Assembly (NCBI GenBank): GCA_029862125.1
Contig: JAOTXY010000016.1
Coordinates: 1-55,109, forward strand
Reading direction: 5' to 3'
DNA: 55,109 nucleotides
DNA from: Gammaproteobacteria bacterium
GTDB taxonomy: Bacteria; Pseudomonadota; Gammaproteobacteria; GCA-001735895
The notes under the pieces are model-generated. The model searched no databases, was not told the origin of the DNA, and saw nothing but the letters and a program-made list of their open reading frames with translations. The position numbers and the translations under genes were made by a program. Below, piece by piece: positions 1 through 10,906 of the stretch (within the stretch, counting starts at the first letter, position 1; every line of letters begins with the position of its first letter).

Positions 1-1
1 A

Positions 2-2437
2 CCGAAACATGCCCAGGTCGCCATCATTGGCGGTGGTATCCATGGTTGCTCTGTGGCTTATCATCTTGCCAAAGAAGGTTGGACCGACATTGTTCTGATT
101 GAGCGGAAGAAACTGACCAGTGGAACAACCTGGCATGCAGCAGGCCTGGTCGGGAGGTTGCAAGGCGGTCACGCAACAACGGATTTTGCCAAGTATGGTT
201 CCGATCTTTTTGAAGAGCTGGAACGCGAAACAGGGCAGAAAACGGGTTATAAACGTTCGGGCTCGATCTCCATTGCAACCAATGAAGAGCGCCTGGCTGA
301 ACTTCGACGGCAAGCGGATTTTGCGTTGATCCACGATGTGGAAGCCTATGAAATCAGCGTTTCAGAAATCAAGGAACGTTGGCCTTTATTGAATCCTGAA
401 GGAGTACTCGGGGGAATTCATGTTCCTGGCAACGGTTACATCAATCCAATCGATTTAACCATGGCTTTGATAAAAGGTGCCCGTTCAAAGGGGGCGCAAG
501 TATTTGAAGACACCAGGGTCGAGGAAGTTCTGATGCACGACGGAAAAGCCTGTGGTGTGCGCACGGACAAGGGGGCTGTCGAAGCTGATTTTGTGGTCAA
601 CTGCGCGGGAATGTGGGCTCGCGAATTGGGACGACAGAACGGCGTGAACATCCCGCTTCATGCCTGCGAACATTATTACCTGGTCACTGATGCCATTCCC
701 GATCTTCCGCAGGATTTACCGATTCTGCGGTCTTATGATGATTCTACCTACTTCAAGGAAGATGCCGGAAAACTACTCTTTGGCTTCGCCCACAATCATG
801 TAAAACCGTGGGGCATGAAGGGCATTGCTGAAGATTTTTGCTTTGATTCGTTGCCGTTTGTTGAAGACGACGTTATGGATGTTCTCGAAATGGCACTGGA
901 GCGTGTTCCTATATTGCAAGAAACGGGAATCCGAACCTTCTTCAATGGGCCGGAAAGTTACTCTTACGATGGTAACTTCATTCTCGGTGAGGCCCCCGAT
1001 GTGAAGGGTTATTTTGTTCTGGCGGGCGTGAACTCGACAGGTATCCAGTCAGGAGCCGGCGCGGGGCGTGCCCTGGCTCAGTGGATTATGAAGGGATTTC
1101 CTCAACATGATTTGAACGATATGGATCCGGCTCGCATTGAAGAATTTCAGGCTCGCGACCTTTACCTGCAGCAGAGAACCCCCGAGACCCAGACGCGAAC
1201 CTATGCCATGCATTGGCCGAACTATCAGCGAGCCACCGCGAGAAACATCAGGAAGACCCCTTTTTACAATGCCTTGAAGGAAAACAGGGCCTGCTTCGCA
1301 GAAGTTCAGGGTTGGGAACGCCCGGCCTGGTTTGCGCCGGAAGGTGTCGAACCAAAGATTAAATACAGCTTTGGCCGACAAAACTGGTTCTGTTACGCAC
1401 AAGAAGAACAAAAGGCGGCCCGCGAATCCGTTGCCATGATTGACTATTCGATGCTGGGTAAGCTTTTGGTCGAAGGGAAGGATGCCGAGAGCTTCCTTCA
1501 GCGGCTGTGCACGAACAATATGGCGATGAATACGGGGCGGCTTGTATACACACTGATGCTCAACGAGCGTGGTGGAATTGAAAGTGACATGACCGTGGCT
1601 CGTTTTGCGCAGGACCGCTTTATGGTCATGAGTTCCATGGCGCGCACCAGGCGTGATTATTTTCGTCTTCGTGACCATATCCAGGTTGACGAGGATGTCA
1701 GGCTTCGTGATGTCACTTCGGCTTATGCAATCCTGTCCATCATGGGGCCGAAAAGTCGCGATCTTATGGAAAAAGTGTCTGGCATTGATATGTCGAACGA
1801 GGTTTTCCCCTTCAATAGCTGGAAAGAATTCCATATTGGGCATGCTGCGGTATGGGCTCAGCGAATATCATTTTCAGGAGAACTCGGATGGGAGATTTTT
1901 ATTACCCCGGATTTTGCAGAGCATGTTTTCGAGATACTCATGGATGAGGGACAGGCCTTTGGTCTCCGCCTGATTGGCGGCGAGGCGCTTAACGCCCTGA
2001 GGATTGAAAAAGGTTATCTGCACTGGGGCCACGACATGTCTTATACCGAGGCACCCCATCAGCTAGGTTGCGAGTTTCTTTGCAAGACCAAGAAACCAGT
2101 TTCCTTTATTGGCAAGGAAGCATACATGGAGAGGCGGGAGCAAAGGTCTGGTCCGTATCTTTGTTCCGTAAAACTTAACGACCCGGATCCCATGCTTTAT
2201 CACAACGAACCAGTTTTGCGAGATGGTCATGTAGCAGGTTTTGTGACATCGGCTGCATACAGCTACACTACCGGTTCCGCCGTTGGCCTTTGTTTTGTCA
2301 ATTTGCCCGAGGGTTCGACAGACAAACAAACCCTTGAAACAGGGAGCTACGAGGTCATGGTTGAAGGAAAGGCAATAGCAGCAACGATTAGCCTGAGTCC
2401 TTTTTTCGACCCATCTAATGAACGAATGTTTTCATAA
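2..2437 (+). CDS. FAD-dependent sarcosine/dimethylglycine dehydrogenase-like protein (5' end cut by window)
   Basis: Partial: the reading frame is open from the first bases of the window, so the true start lies upstream. The visible N-terminus carries a dinucleotide-binding glycine motif ([12 protein letters not shown]) followed by [11 protein letters not shown], as in sarcosine and dimethylglycine dehydrogenases. Domain order is a DAO-type FAD oxidoreductase (about the first 380 residues), a short FAO_M-like linker, then a GcvT aminomethyltransferase fold and its C-terminal barrel. Family knowledge: such proteins oxidatively demethylate N-methyl amino acids and pass the one-carbon unit to tetrahydrofolate. 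The exact substrate cannot be read from sequence. The PLP-enzyme gene follows after a gap of only 32 to 62 nt, so the two may form an operon. Confidence 0.85.
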   Translation, partial: PKHAQVAIIGGGIHGCSVAYHLAKEGWTDIVLIERKKLTSGTTWHAAGLVGRLQGGHATTDFAKYGSDLFEELERETGQKTGYKRSGSISIATNEERLAELRRQADFALIHDVEAYEISVSEIKERWPLLNPEGVLGGIHVPGNGYINPIDLTMALIKGARSKGAQVFEDTRVEEVLMHDGKACGVRTDKGAVEADFVVNCAGMWARELGRQNGVNIPLHACEHYYLVTDAIPDLPQDLPILRSYDDSTYFKEDAGKLLFGFAHNHVKPWGMKGIAEDFCFDSLPFVEDDVMDVLEMALERVPILQETGIRTFFNGPESYSYDGNFILGEAPDVKGYFVLAGVNSTGIQSGAGAGRALAQWIMKGFPQHDLNDMDPARIEEFQARDLYLQQRTPETQTRTYAMHWPNYQRATARNIRKTPFYNALKENRACFAEVQGWERPAWFAPEGVEPKIKYSFGRQNWFCYAQEEQKAARESVAMIDYSMLGKLLVEGKDAESFLQRLCTNNMAMNTGRLVYTLMLNERGGIESDMTVARFAQDRFMVMSSMARTRRDYFRLRDHIQVDEDVRLRDVTSAYAILSIMGPKSRDLMEKVSGIDMSNEVFPFNSWKEFHIGHAAVWAQRISFSGELGWEIFITPDFAEHVFEILMDEGQAFGLRLIGGEALNALRIEKGYLHWGHDMSYTEAPHQLGCEFLCKTKKPVSFIGKEAYMERREQRSGPYLCSVKLNDPDPMLYHNEPVLRDGHVAGFVTSAAYSYTTGSAVGLCFVNLPEGSTDKQTLETGSYEVMVEGKAIAATISLSPFFDPSNERMFS

Positions 2438-2499
2438 ACGAGAATTAGAACTTAACCAATAGAGGCGCAGTGGATTTAAGTCCGCCGCGATACAAAATA

Positions 2500-3978
2500 A
2501 TGTCGATCAAATTAGAAACCGAAATTGTGAACCGTGAAGCCTATGACCGTGCTGTTGAGCGTTTTCAGCAAGCCAATATTAAACTACCGACAATCTCCCA
2601 GTTGGCCGATCCAGTTTCTTCACGTGCCGAGATTGAGTCCCATATACAATCTGCTGATCCTGACTCACCGGATGCACGTAACCTTTTTCGTGTGCACTGG
2701 CACAACGCTGCTGATCGCAAAAGCCTGGTCGATGTGCCCGAACATATCGTTCTGCCTTCAGAGCTGACCGGTGTTGATGCAAAAATTGTTGTAGCTATCG
2801 GCAATCGTTTCCCAATGATCCGTGCGCATAAAGTCCTGGCCGCTTACGGGTGTCTGGTGCCACGATTGATTACTGGACAGTTTGATCCGACCCATCATCG
2901 CGCGGTCTGGCCTTCGACGGGGAATTACTGCCGGGGTGGCGTCGCTATTTCCCGCATTCTGGGGTGCCGCAGCGTTGCCATTCTGCCGGAAGGCATGAGC
3001 CGGGAAAGATTCGAGTGGCTGGAAAACTGGGTAACCGACCAAAGCGACATTGTGCGAACCTATGGCACCGAAAGCAACGTCAAGGAAATCTACGACGCCT
3101 GCCACGTAATGGCTGAAGATACTGAAAACGTAATCCTCAATCAGTTTAACGAGTTTGGCAATTACATCTCTCATCGTGCTGTAACCGGGCCGGCCCTGGA
3201 GCGTATCTTTAATGCCGTTAATACTAACGGAACAATGAAAGCACGTGCCTACGTGGCTGCCTCTGGTTCCAGTGGAACACTCGCTGCGGGGGACTATCTG
3301 AAACAACAGCTTGGCACGAACATTTGTGTAGTCGAGGCCCTCGAATGCCCGACGCTTCTAAACAACGGCTATGGCGATCATAACATCCAGGGCATCGGCG
3401 ATAAGCATGTGCCATTTATTCATAACGTGTTGAATACGGATTATGTGGTTGCTGTTACAGACAAGGCATCGAACGCGTTGAACCTGGTGTTTAACACACC
3501 TGTCGGCCGGGACTTTTTGACAAAACGCACCGGGATATCTCAAGATGTTATCAACGGGCTGGCCGACCTGGGACTTTCATCCATAGCCAACGTCCTCGGT
3601 GCTATCAAAATGGCGCGCTACATGGGACTGGGCGCCGATGATGTGGTTCTGACGGTGGCAACCGATGGCGCCGAAATGTATGGCACCGAGATCGCCAAGG
3701 CAACCGCAGACGACTTTGGTGGCACCTTTGACGAACTGGCGGCCGCAGAAAGTTACGGTCGCTACCTGTTGGCAACTACCACCGATAACATGGAGGAAAT
3801 GACCCTGCGTAATCGGGAGCGGGTGTTTAATCTTGGTTACTACACCTGGGTCGAGCAACAAGGTGTATCGTTGGCAGACTTTGATGCCCGACGTGACCCG
3901 GGATTCTGGAACAGCCTTATGGAGGTAGTGCCGGCCTGGGATCGGATGATAGGCGAGTTCAATAGCGCGGCGAGCTAA
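2500..3978 (+). CDS. PLP-dependent enzyme, fold type II (cysteine synthase/threonine synthase superfamily)
   Basis: About 492 residues of PALP-fold sequence. The central phosphate-binding region reads STGNYCRGGVAISRILG followed by AILPEGMSRERF, equivalent to the SGNTG...MPE segment of the superfamily. A second glycine-rich loop reads AASGSSGTLAAG. The likely Schiff-base lysine is in MIRAHKVLAAYG, in a context unlike the usual SxKxR motif, so substrate cannot be inferred. ATG at 2500 is chosen. A GTG at 2470, ten codons upstream, has a better ribosome site (AGAGG at 2461-2465) and could be the true start. The gene follows the flavoprotein gene closely and may act in the same amino-acid or methylamine catabolism; that is inference. 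Confidence 0.8.
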   Translation: MSIKLETEIVNREAYDRAVERFQQANIKLPTISQLADPVSSRAEIESHIQSADPDSPDARNLFRVHWHNAADRKSLVDVPEHIVLPSELTGVDAKIVVAIGNRFPMIRAHKVLAAYGCLVPRLITGQFDPTHHRAVWPSTGNYCRGGVAISRILGCRSVAILPEGMSRERFEWLENWVTDQSDIVRTYGTESNVKEIYDACHVMAEDTENVILNQFNEFGNYISHRAVTGPALERIFNAVNTNGTMKARAYVAASGSSGTLAAGDYLKQQLGTNICVVEALECPTLLNNGYGDHNIQGIGDKHVPFIHNVLNTDYVVAVTDKASNALNLVFNTPVGRDFLTKRTGISQDVINGLADLGLSSIANVLGAIKMARYMGLGADDVVLTVATDGAEMYGTEIAKATADDFGGTFDELAAAESYGRYLLATTTDNMEEMTLRNRERVFNLGYYTWVEQQGVSLADFDARRDPGFWNSLMEVVPAWDRMIGEFNSAAS

Positions 3979-4031
3979 CCTGGAACCTGTTTTCAGAGAA
4001 AGGATAGGTATACTGTCCCTCGAATTCCAAT

Positions 4032-6056
<2,025 letters not shown>

Positions 6057-6177
6057 CTATTCTGGTAGCGACCAAATCAACTCAAAGCAAGATACAGCAG
6101 GTAAACGACGAATTGCCTGTCATCTCAGGAGTCGCCCGCAGATAACATCAGGGTGCGCCCCTGCGGTTCAACAGGCT

Positions 6178-6191
6178 TTGACCTATGTCAA
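6178..6191 (-). promoter_or_regulatory. Dnr/FNR-family box upstream of nirS
   Basis: TTGACCTATGTCAA is a perfect palindrome of the TTGAC-N4-GTCAA type bound by Dnr/NnrR-class Crp-Fnr regulators. Its centre is about 158 nt upstream of the nirS ATG. If it sits at -41.5, the transcript would carry a leader of roughly 115 nt. A Dnr-type protein is encoded at 27123-27800. Binding is inferred. Confidence 0.75.
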
Positions 6192-6251
6192 ATCGATCAA
6201 ATTAAAAATAGCAGGTCCAGTTGGCGACCGTCGGCCATGCCAAGCGGCCTT

Positions 6252-7241
6252 TTATTTCAGATACTGTTCCCTGTTTTTGTCCGTCAAGGTCTTTAGAAAA
6301 GCCGTTATATCACTCACCTGCTGGTCACTGAGTTCCTGGTCCAGCTGCAGTTTGCCCATTTCTCGCACCGCTTCATCGAGCGTGGCGATTTTGCCATCGT
6401 GAAAATAGGGCGCAGTCAGGGCAACGTTACGCAGCGGCGCGACCTTGAAAAACATGCGATCGTCTTCGTCCCCGGTGAGTTCGTAAATACCCTGGTCGGC
6501 CTGGTTTTCGTAAGCATGCTCCTTGCCGAGCGGTTCGTAGGTTTCACCTCCAAGCAGCACTCCATCATGACAAGAATCGCAATCGAGCTTGAGAAAGGTT
6601 TGTAACCCTTGCCGCTCTACCTCGTTCAAAGCCGCACTATCGCCATTTAAAAATTCATCGAATCGGCCAGGCGTAATCAGGGTACGCTCAAATGCCGCGA
6701 TGGCTTCCGCAATATTTTGGTAAGTAATCGCGGGTTCGTCGCCTGGAAATGCACTGGCAAAAGTTTTTTGGTATTCGTCGATGCCACGGATTTTCGCTTC
6801 GACTGTTATTTCATCCGGCATACCCATTTCGATCGGATTCAGAATTGGCTGCTTGGCCTGTTCCACCAGGTTTTCGGCACGACCATCCCAAAACTGGGCG
6901 TCCTGCCAGCCAGCATTTAGCACGGTCGGGCTGTTGCGGGTACCCTGCTCGCCTCGTGCCCCGGGAGAAGTAGCCAGATTATCGACGCCGGCAAAACCTT
7001 CATCGAGTCGATGGCAGGAAGCGCATGACTGGTTGTCATTAATGGACAGGCGTTTTTCAAAAAAGAGTTGCTTACCGAGTGCAATACGTTCCGGAGTATC
7101 GTTTTCCGCACCCGGCATGGCATCGGGCAAGGGTTCGAAAAAACGGTTCGCACGCTTGATCAACAGGTTGATATCGCTGGCGAAAGCACCACTTGTCATC
7201 GACAATAACAGAGCCACGATGCACCAAATTACAAGTTTCAC
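6252..7241 (-). CDS. ccpA: Di-heme cytochrome c peroxidase (CcpA/MauG family)
   Basis: Periplasmic enzyme that reduces hydrogen peroxide with electrons from small cytochromes. A signal peptide covers residues 1-21. The two heme sites are CASCH (73-77) and CDSCH (221-225), spaced as in bacterial di-heme peroxidases. Other family segments are LGKQLFFEKRLS, RNSPTVLNAGWQDAQFWDGR and APYFHDGKIATLDEAV. At 329 residues it is full length. It is transcribed towards nirS with a 225 nt gap that holds the nirS promoter. Peroxidases of this type are often induced in low oxygen, which fits the location. No Crp-Fnr box is seen in the 142 nt upstream of it. Confidence 0.92.
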   Translation of the reverse strand: MKLVIWCIVALLLSMTSGAFASDINLLIKRANRFFEPLPDAMPGAENDTPERIALGKQLFFEKRLSINDNQSCASCHRLDEGFAGVDNLATSPGARGEQGTRNSPTVLNAGWQDAQFWDGRAENLVEQAKQPILNPIEMGMPDEITVEAKIRGIDEYQKTFASAFPGDEPAITYQNIAEAIAAFERTLITPGRFDEFLNGDSAALNEVERQGLQTFLKLDCDSCHDGVLLGGETYEPLGKEHAYENQADQGIYELTGDEDDRMFFKVAPLRNVALTAPYFHDGKIATLDEAVREMGKLQLDQELSDQQVSDITAFLKTLTDKNREQYLK

Positions 7242-7383
7242 AGCTGCCTCTAACCTGCCTTCATGATACCTGCGAGATTATACCTGCTTTCGTGTGATTG
7301 AAAGCTGCTGGTAGCGATTGGAGAAAAACATAACCTCGTAACCATGCATCCCGGAAAAGGATTGAGCGCAAGAATACCTTAAT

Positions 7384-8349
7384 TTAAGTTTCCCGGGATG
7401 CGTGTTCATTCCCGATAACCTGCTTCAAAATTCCTATTCGATCAAGCGCTGTCGAAGTCAATCTTTGCGCCGCTCGCATAATGGATTCCTCGGTCGTGCT
7501 TTCGACAATTGCATCGTAGAAGGCAAAACTGCGATCACAAAAACCGCTGAGTCGCTGTAGCTCCAGGTCCAGGCTGGCAGACTCCCCTTCGATATCCGGG
7601 TCGCTTGAATCGAGTTGGACGAGGCTCATTGAGATGTCGTCAGTCGGCAATTCCTTAGTATTAGGCATTATGCGGTTAAGGGCTTTTTCATTATCAATAA
7701 TCTGCTGCTGTGTTTTCTGGATCAGGGTGGTTAGTTCAGGAGGGCCTGTAATGATCTCGCTCATCGCATCTGCAAGGCAACGATCGAGACGAATCGCTAT
7801 TGCCAACAGCTCCGCTTCACTATGGATGGTACTGGGATCGGGCACGGGTCCTGTCAGGCTAGCGTCACGTTCTGCGTGAAATGCGAGTCGTCGCTCAGCT
7901 CTGAGTAATGCGGCGTGCCCCAGTTCCTCGCGAGCCAGGATTTCAGCGTACTTGCTTACCGCTTCGTTGTCCGATTCAGCCGCCACGTGGGTATAGAAGC
8001 GAAACGCGTTTTCTTCGTTGTTAACGGCAAACGCAAGTGCCTTGTATGGAGTGCTGTAACGGGGATCTCGTGCCTCCTCGTTATAGGTGGTCGAAACGTT
8101 TGGATCGCGCCAACGGATGGGACCAATGTCGGGATTCGGGACTATTGATTCCTTTGCCATCCATTCCAGCAGTAGACGTTCATGCTCCTGCTCCTCGGTG
8201 ACCATGCGCTCAAACAGGGCGGCGGCTGACTCATTGCCGGCCTCACGCATATTTTCGGCAAGCCTGGAATAACGCCGGATGGCTTCACGTTCTGCCTGTA
8301 GCGCGATGGACATCAGGTCACCCGTGGTTTTGACCTTGGTTGATTGCAT
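7384..8349 (-). CDS. Ferritin-like di-iron protein (rubrerythrin-type, two repeats)
   Basis: The 321 residues contain two ferritin-like helical repeats with di-iron ligand patterns: E20/E22 with EEQEHE (E53, H56), and EENAFRFY with AREELGHA (E141, H145). A long C-terminal helical region follows, without recognised motifs. There is no signal peptide, so it is probably cytoplasmic. Family knowledge suggests peroxide or iron handling; a specific role is not assignable. It diverges from nosR and has a good ribosome site (GGAGGATC). The Crp-Fnr-type box at 8402-8415 could serve both promoters. Placement among nir, nos and peroxidase genes suggests protection against reactive oxygen or nitrogen, which is inference. 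Confidence 0.75.
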   Translation of the reverse strand: MQSTKVKTTGDLMSIALQAEREAIRRYSRLAENMREAGNESAAALFERMVTEEQEHERLLLEWMAKESIVPNPDIGPIRWRDPNVSTTYNEEARDPRYSTPYKALAFAVNNEENAFRFYTHVAAESDNEAVSKYAEILAREELGHAALLRAERRLAFHAERDASLTGPVPDPSTIHSEAELLAIAIRLDRCLADAMSEIITGPPELTTLIQKTQQQIIDNEKALNRIMPNTKELPTDDISMSLVQLDSSDPDIEGESASLDLELQRLSGFCDRSFAFYDAIVESTTEESIMRAAQRLTSTALDRIGILKQVIGNEHASRET

Positions 8350-8401
8350 GTTTAGTGATCCTCCAGGATGCCTATTGTCTTACTTGCGACCGGATGCTTA
8401 G

Positions 8402-8415
8402 TTGATATAAGTCAT
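8402..8415 (+). promoter_or_regulatory. Dnr/FNR-like box in the divergent ferritin-like/nosR promoter region
   Basis: TTGATATAAGTCAT matches TTGA(T/C)-N4-(A/G)TCAA except for the last base. Its centre is about 125 nt before the proposed nosR ATG and about 60 nt before the ferritin-like ATG. Either or both genes could be controlled from here. Confidence 0.55.
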
Positions 8416-8532
8416 ATGACATGTCCCGGGTCGCCCGCACAATGGTGCCATCTAATAAAACTCGACCTTTACTCATTGAATTATCAATTCGCTCTGACTA
8501 TCCCGTCGCGTTTGAACGGCATACACGCCGGG

Positions 8533-10713
8533 ATGAGGGTGCCAAACATCGGTAGACGCACGCTTGTCGTCCTGGCTTGTGCGTTGTTGCTGATTCAATA
8601 CCTGTCATGCGTTGGCGTGGCTCGTGCTGGTCCGGAATTGCCGCGTTTTGTCGACGCGATCAACCCTGCGGAAATATTTCCGGGCGCGGACAGGCTCGGA
8701 TCGGTTACCGGTGAACCACCGGTGGCGCCCGCTTACAGGAAGGGAGAGCAGCTCGGTTTTGTGTTCTTGACCTCGGATTACATGAATACCACCGGTTACT
8801 CGGGTAAACCGATTCATCAACTGGTTGCCATCGATATGCAAGGCATTATTCAAAAAGTCCTGCTGGTTGAGCATCACGAACCCATCGTGTTGATTGGCAT
8901 CCCCGAGAAGCGCATCGTCGCCGTGCTCGATGATTACCAGGGGCTCGACGTCGGCAAACTGGTGCGGGGCACACAGGATCACGATGTCGACATCGTCACC
9001 GGTGCCACGGTGACGGTAATGGTAATGGACGACACGATTTTACGCAGTGCAATCAAGGTAGCCCGAAATTTTGGATTGTCCGGGCTCAGGGCCGAGATAA
9101 AACAGGCCGGGCCGGTAGCATCGGTGAATATGGACATTAGTGATGTCGAAGACTGGACGGGCCTGGTCAGCGATGGATCGGTAACTCGACTGAAAATCAG
9201 TCTTGGGCAAATCAATCAGGCCTTTGCAAATTCAGGTGAGCCCCTTGCACTCGAATTTCCCGAGGAAGGCGAGCCCACTGAGATTTTCATCGAGCTGTAT
9301 GCCGCGGTCGCGTCCATACCCAGCATTGGCCGCAGCCTGCTGGGTGAAAACGAGTACCGTAACCTGACCAAAAAATTGAACCCCGGTGAGCAAGCCATTT
9401 TGTTGGCAGGTGATGGCCGCTACTCGTTCAAGGGTTCCGGTTACGTACGCGGTGGGATCTTCGATCGTTTCCAGATCGTTCAGGGTGACACGTCCATCCG
9501 TTTCCATGACAAAAATCATAAGCGCCTGCGTCGCCTGGCAGCCGCGGGGGCGCCCGAACTAAAAGAGGTGGACCTGTTCAGAACGCCGGCTGACCTGAAA
9601 TTCGATGCGGCCGCCCCCTGGAAACTGGAGTTACTGGTAGGTCGTAACATCGGCCCGACAGAAAAGGTTTTTCTGACCTTCGATCTTGGTTACAGCCCGT
9701 CAGATAAATACCTTAATTTCACCGAAGTTGAAACTCCGGCCGAGCTGGAAACTACATCAATGGCTCGCACCCAGGGAGCCGAGCCGATCTGGAAAAAGAT
9801 GTGGCAGCTCAAGATTGCGGAAATCGTGGTGCTCGGCCTGGCGCTGGCAGTGCTTACCTTTGTCTTTTTTTTCCAGGACTGGCTGGTCAAACGCCCAAAA
9901 GTCGTGGACCGGGTTCGAATCGGTTTTCTCGTCTTTACGCTGTTCGGCATCGGCTGGTATTTCAACGCCCAGCTGTCGGTTGTCAATATCCTGTTTATGT
10001 TTAATGCCCTGGTGAGTGGTTTTGACTGGGAGTATTTCCTGATGGAGCCGCTGATTTTCATTTTATGGGCCGCGGTTGCCGCTGCATTGCTGTTCTGGGG
10101 GCGCGGACCTTATTGCGGGTGGTTATGTCCCTTTGGCGCATTGCAGGAGTTGATTAACCGGATCGCCAAGCTACTGAAAGTAAAACAGGTCGCGGTGCCG
10201 TGGGCGATACATGAGCGCGTCTGGACCATCAAGTACCTGATATTTCTATTGTTGTTCGGGTTGTCGCTGTACTCGCTGGAATGGTCCGAGCGCCTCGCAG
10301 AAGTCGAACCGTTCAAGACCGCGATTATTTTGAAATTCATGCGTGAATGGCCCTACGTTTTGTTCGCGCTGGCGGTATTGATACCCGGTATTTTTATCGA
10401 ACGTTTTTACTGCCGTTACCTGTGCCCATTGGGTGCGGCGCTGGCTATCCCGGGCAGAATACGCATGTTCTCGTGGCTTAAACGCTACAAGGAATGCGGT
10501 AGCCCCTGCCAGCGATGTGCCAACGAATGCATGGTTCAGGCGATTCATCCGGAAGGCAATATCAATGTCAATGAATGTCTTTTTTGCCTGCACTGCCAGG
10601 TGGTTTATTCAGATGATCACGTCTGCCCGGTGTTGATACAAAAGCGACTTAAACGCGAACGCCGTGAGGCCTTGTACAAAAAGCCCGACGGTATCCAGGA
10701 TTTTGCACTTTAG
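8533..10713 (+). CDS. nosR: NosR: membrane flavo-/iron-sulfur protein for nitrous oxide reduction
   Basis: Passes electrons to NosZ and is needed for nosZ function. ATG at 8533 is chosen because it leaves a normal signal segment (RRTLVVLACALLL) directly ahead of the mature region. The frame stays open 55 codons further upstream without family-like sequence and across the promoter box. The 726 residues show a periplasmic FMN domain with the flavinylation motif TGATVT. Several membrane helices follow. CGWLCPFGA and CRYLCPLGA are polyferredoxin-like CxxxCP motifs. The cytoplasmic C-terminus is cysteine rich (CGSPCQRCANEC, CLFCLHC) for 4Fe-4S clusters. It is followed by nosZ after a 193 nt hairpin-rich gap. 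Confidence 0.95.
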   Translation: MRVPNIGRRTLVVLACALLLIQYLSCVGVARAGPELPRFVDAINPAEIFPGADRLGSVTGEPPVAPAYRKGEQLGFVFLTSDYMNTTGYSGKPIHQLVAIDMQGIIQKVLLVEHHEPIVLIGIPEKRIVAVLDDYQGLDVGKLVRGTQDHDVDIVTGATVTVMVMDDTILRSAIKVARNFGLSGLRAEIKQAGPVASVNMDISDVEDWTGLVSDGSVTRLKISLGQINQAFANSGEPLALEFPEEGEPTEIFIELYAAVASIPSIGRSLLGENEYRNLTKKLNPGEQAILLAGDGRYSFKGSGYVRGGIFDRFQIVQGDTSIRFHDKNHKRLRRLAAAGAPELKEVDLFRTPADLKFDAAAPWKLELLVGRNIGPTEKVFLTFDLGYSPSDKYLNFTEVETPAELETTSMARTQGAEPIWKKMWQLKIAEIVVLGLALAVLTFVFFFQDWLVKRPKVVDRVRIGFLVFTLFGIGWYFNAQLSVVNILFMFNALVSGFDWEYFLMEPLIFILWAAVAAALLFWGRGPYCGWLCPFGALQELINRIAKLLKVKQVAVPWAIHERVWTIKYLIFLLLFGLSLYSLEWSERLAEVEPFKTAIILKFMREWPYVLFALAVLIPGIFIERFYCRYLCPLGAALAIPGRIRMFSWLKRYKECGSPCQRCANECMVQAIHPEGNINVNECLFCLHCQVVYSDDHVCPVLIQKRLKRERREALYKKPDGIQDFAL

Positions 10714-10906
10714 GGGAGTCCACAGATGAAGACGGAGCAGAAATCGAATTGATATAAACGAGCTTTGTAGCGGGTATTTTGGTTCAGGCATTCCAATGCC
10801 TGGAGATGCGCTTCGCAAGGCTCGGCACAGGTTACACCCCATGATAGATGGGGGGTTTGTTTAATCCGCCCGCAGCACAGCGGGCATCCTTTATGAGGTA
10901 AGTAAA
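10714..10906 (+). promoter_or_regulatory. nosR-nosZ intergenic leader with three perfect stem-loops
   Basis: This 193 nt gap contains three perfect inverted repeats. They are CAGGCATT-CC-AATGCCTG (10785-10802), CCCCAT-GATAG-ATGGGG followed by GGTTTGTTT (10837-10853), and GCCCGC-AGCACA-GCGGGC (10868-10885). The third ends about 10 nt before the nosZ ribosome site (GAGGT, ATG at 10907). They may act in attenuation, RNA processing or mRNA stabilisation. A TTGAT half-site (10749-10753) lacks a matching partner. Confidence 0.5.

Noticed and set aside
1049-1843. Long minus-strand ORF (264 codons)
   Set aside because: It lies wholly opposite the flavoprotein gene and shows no recognisable protein features; it is a shadow frame.
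10749-10762. Possible Fnr box TTGATATAAACGAG before nosZ
   Set aside because: Only the left half matches; the right half ACGAG is not a half-site.
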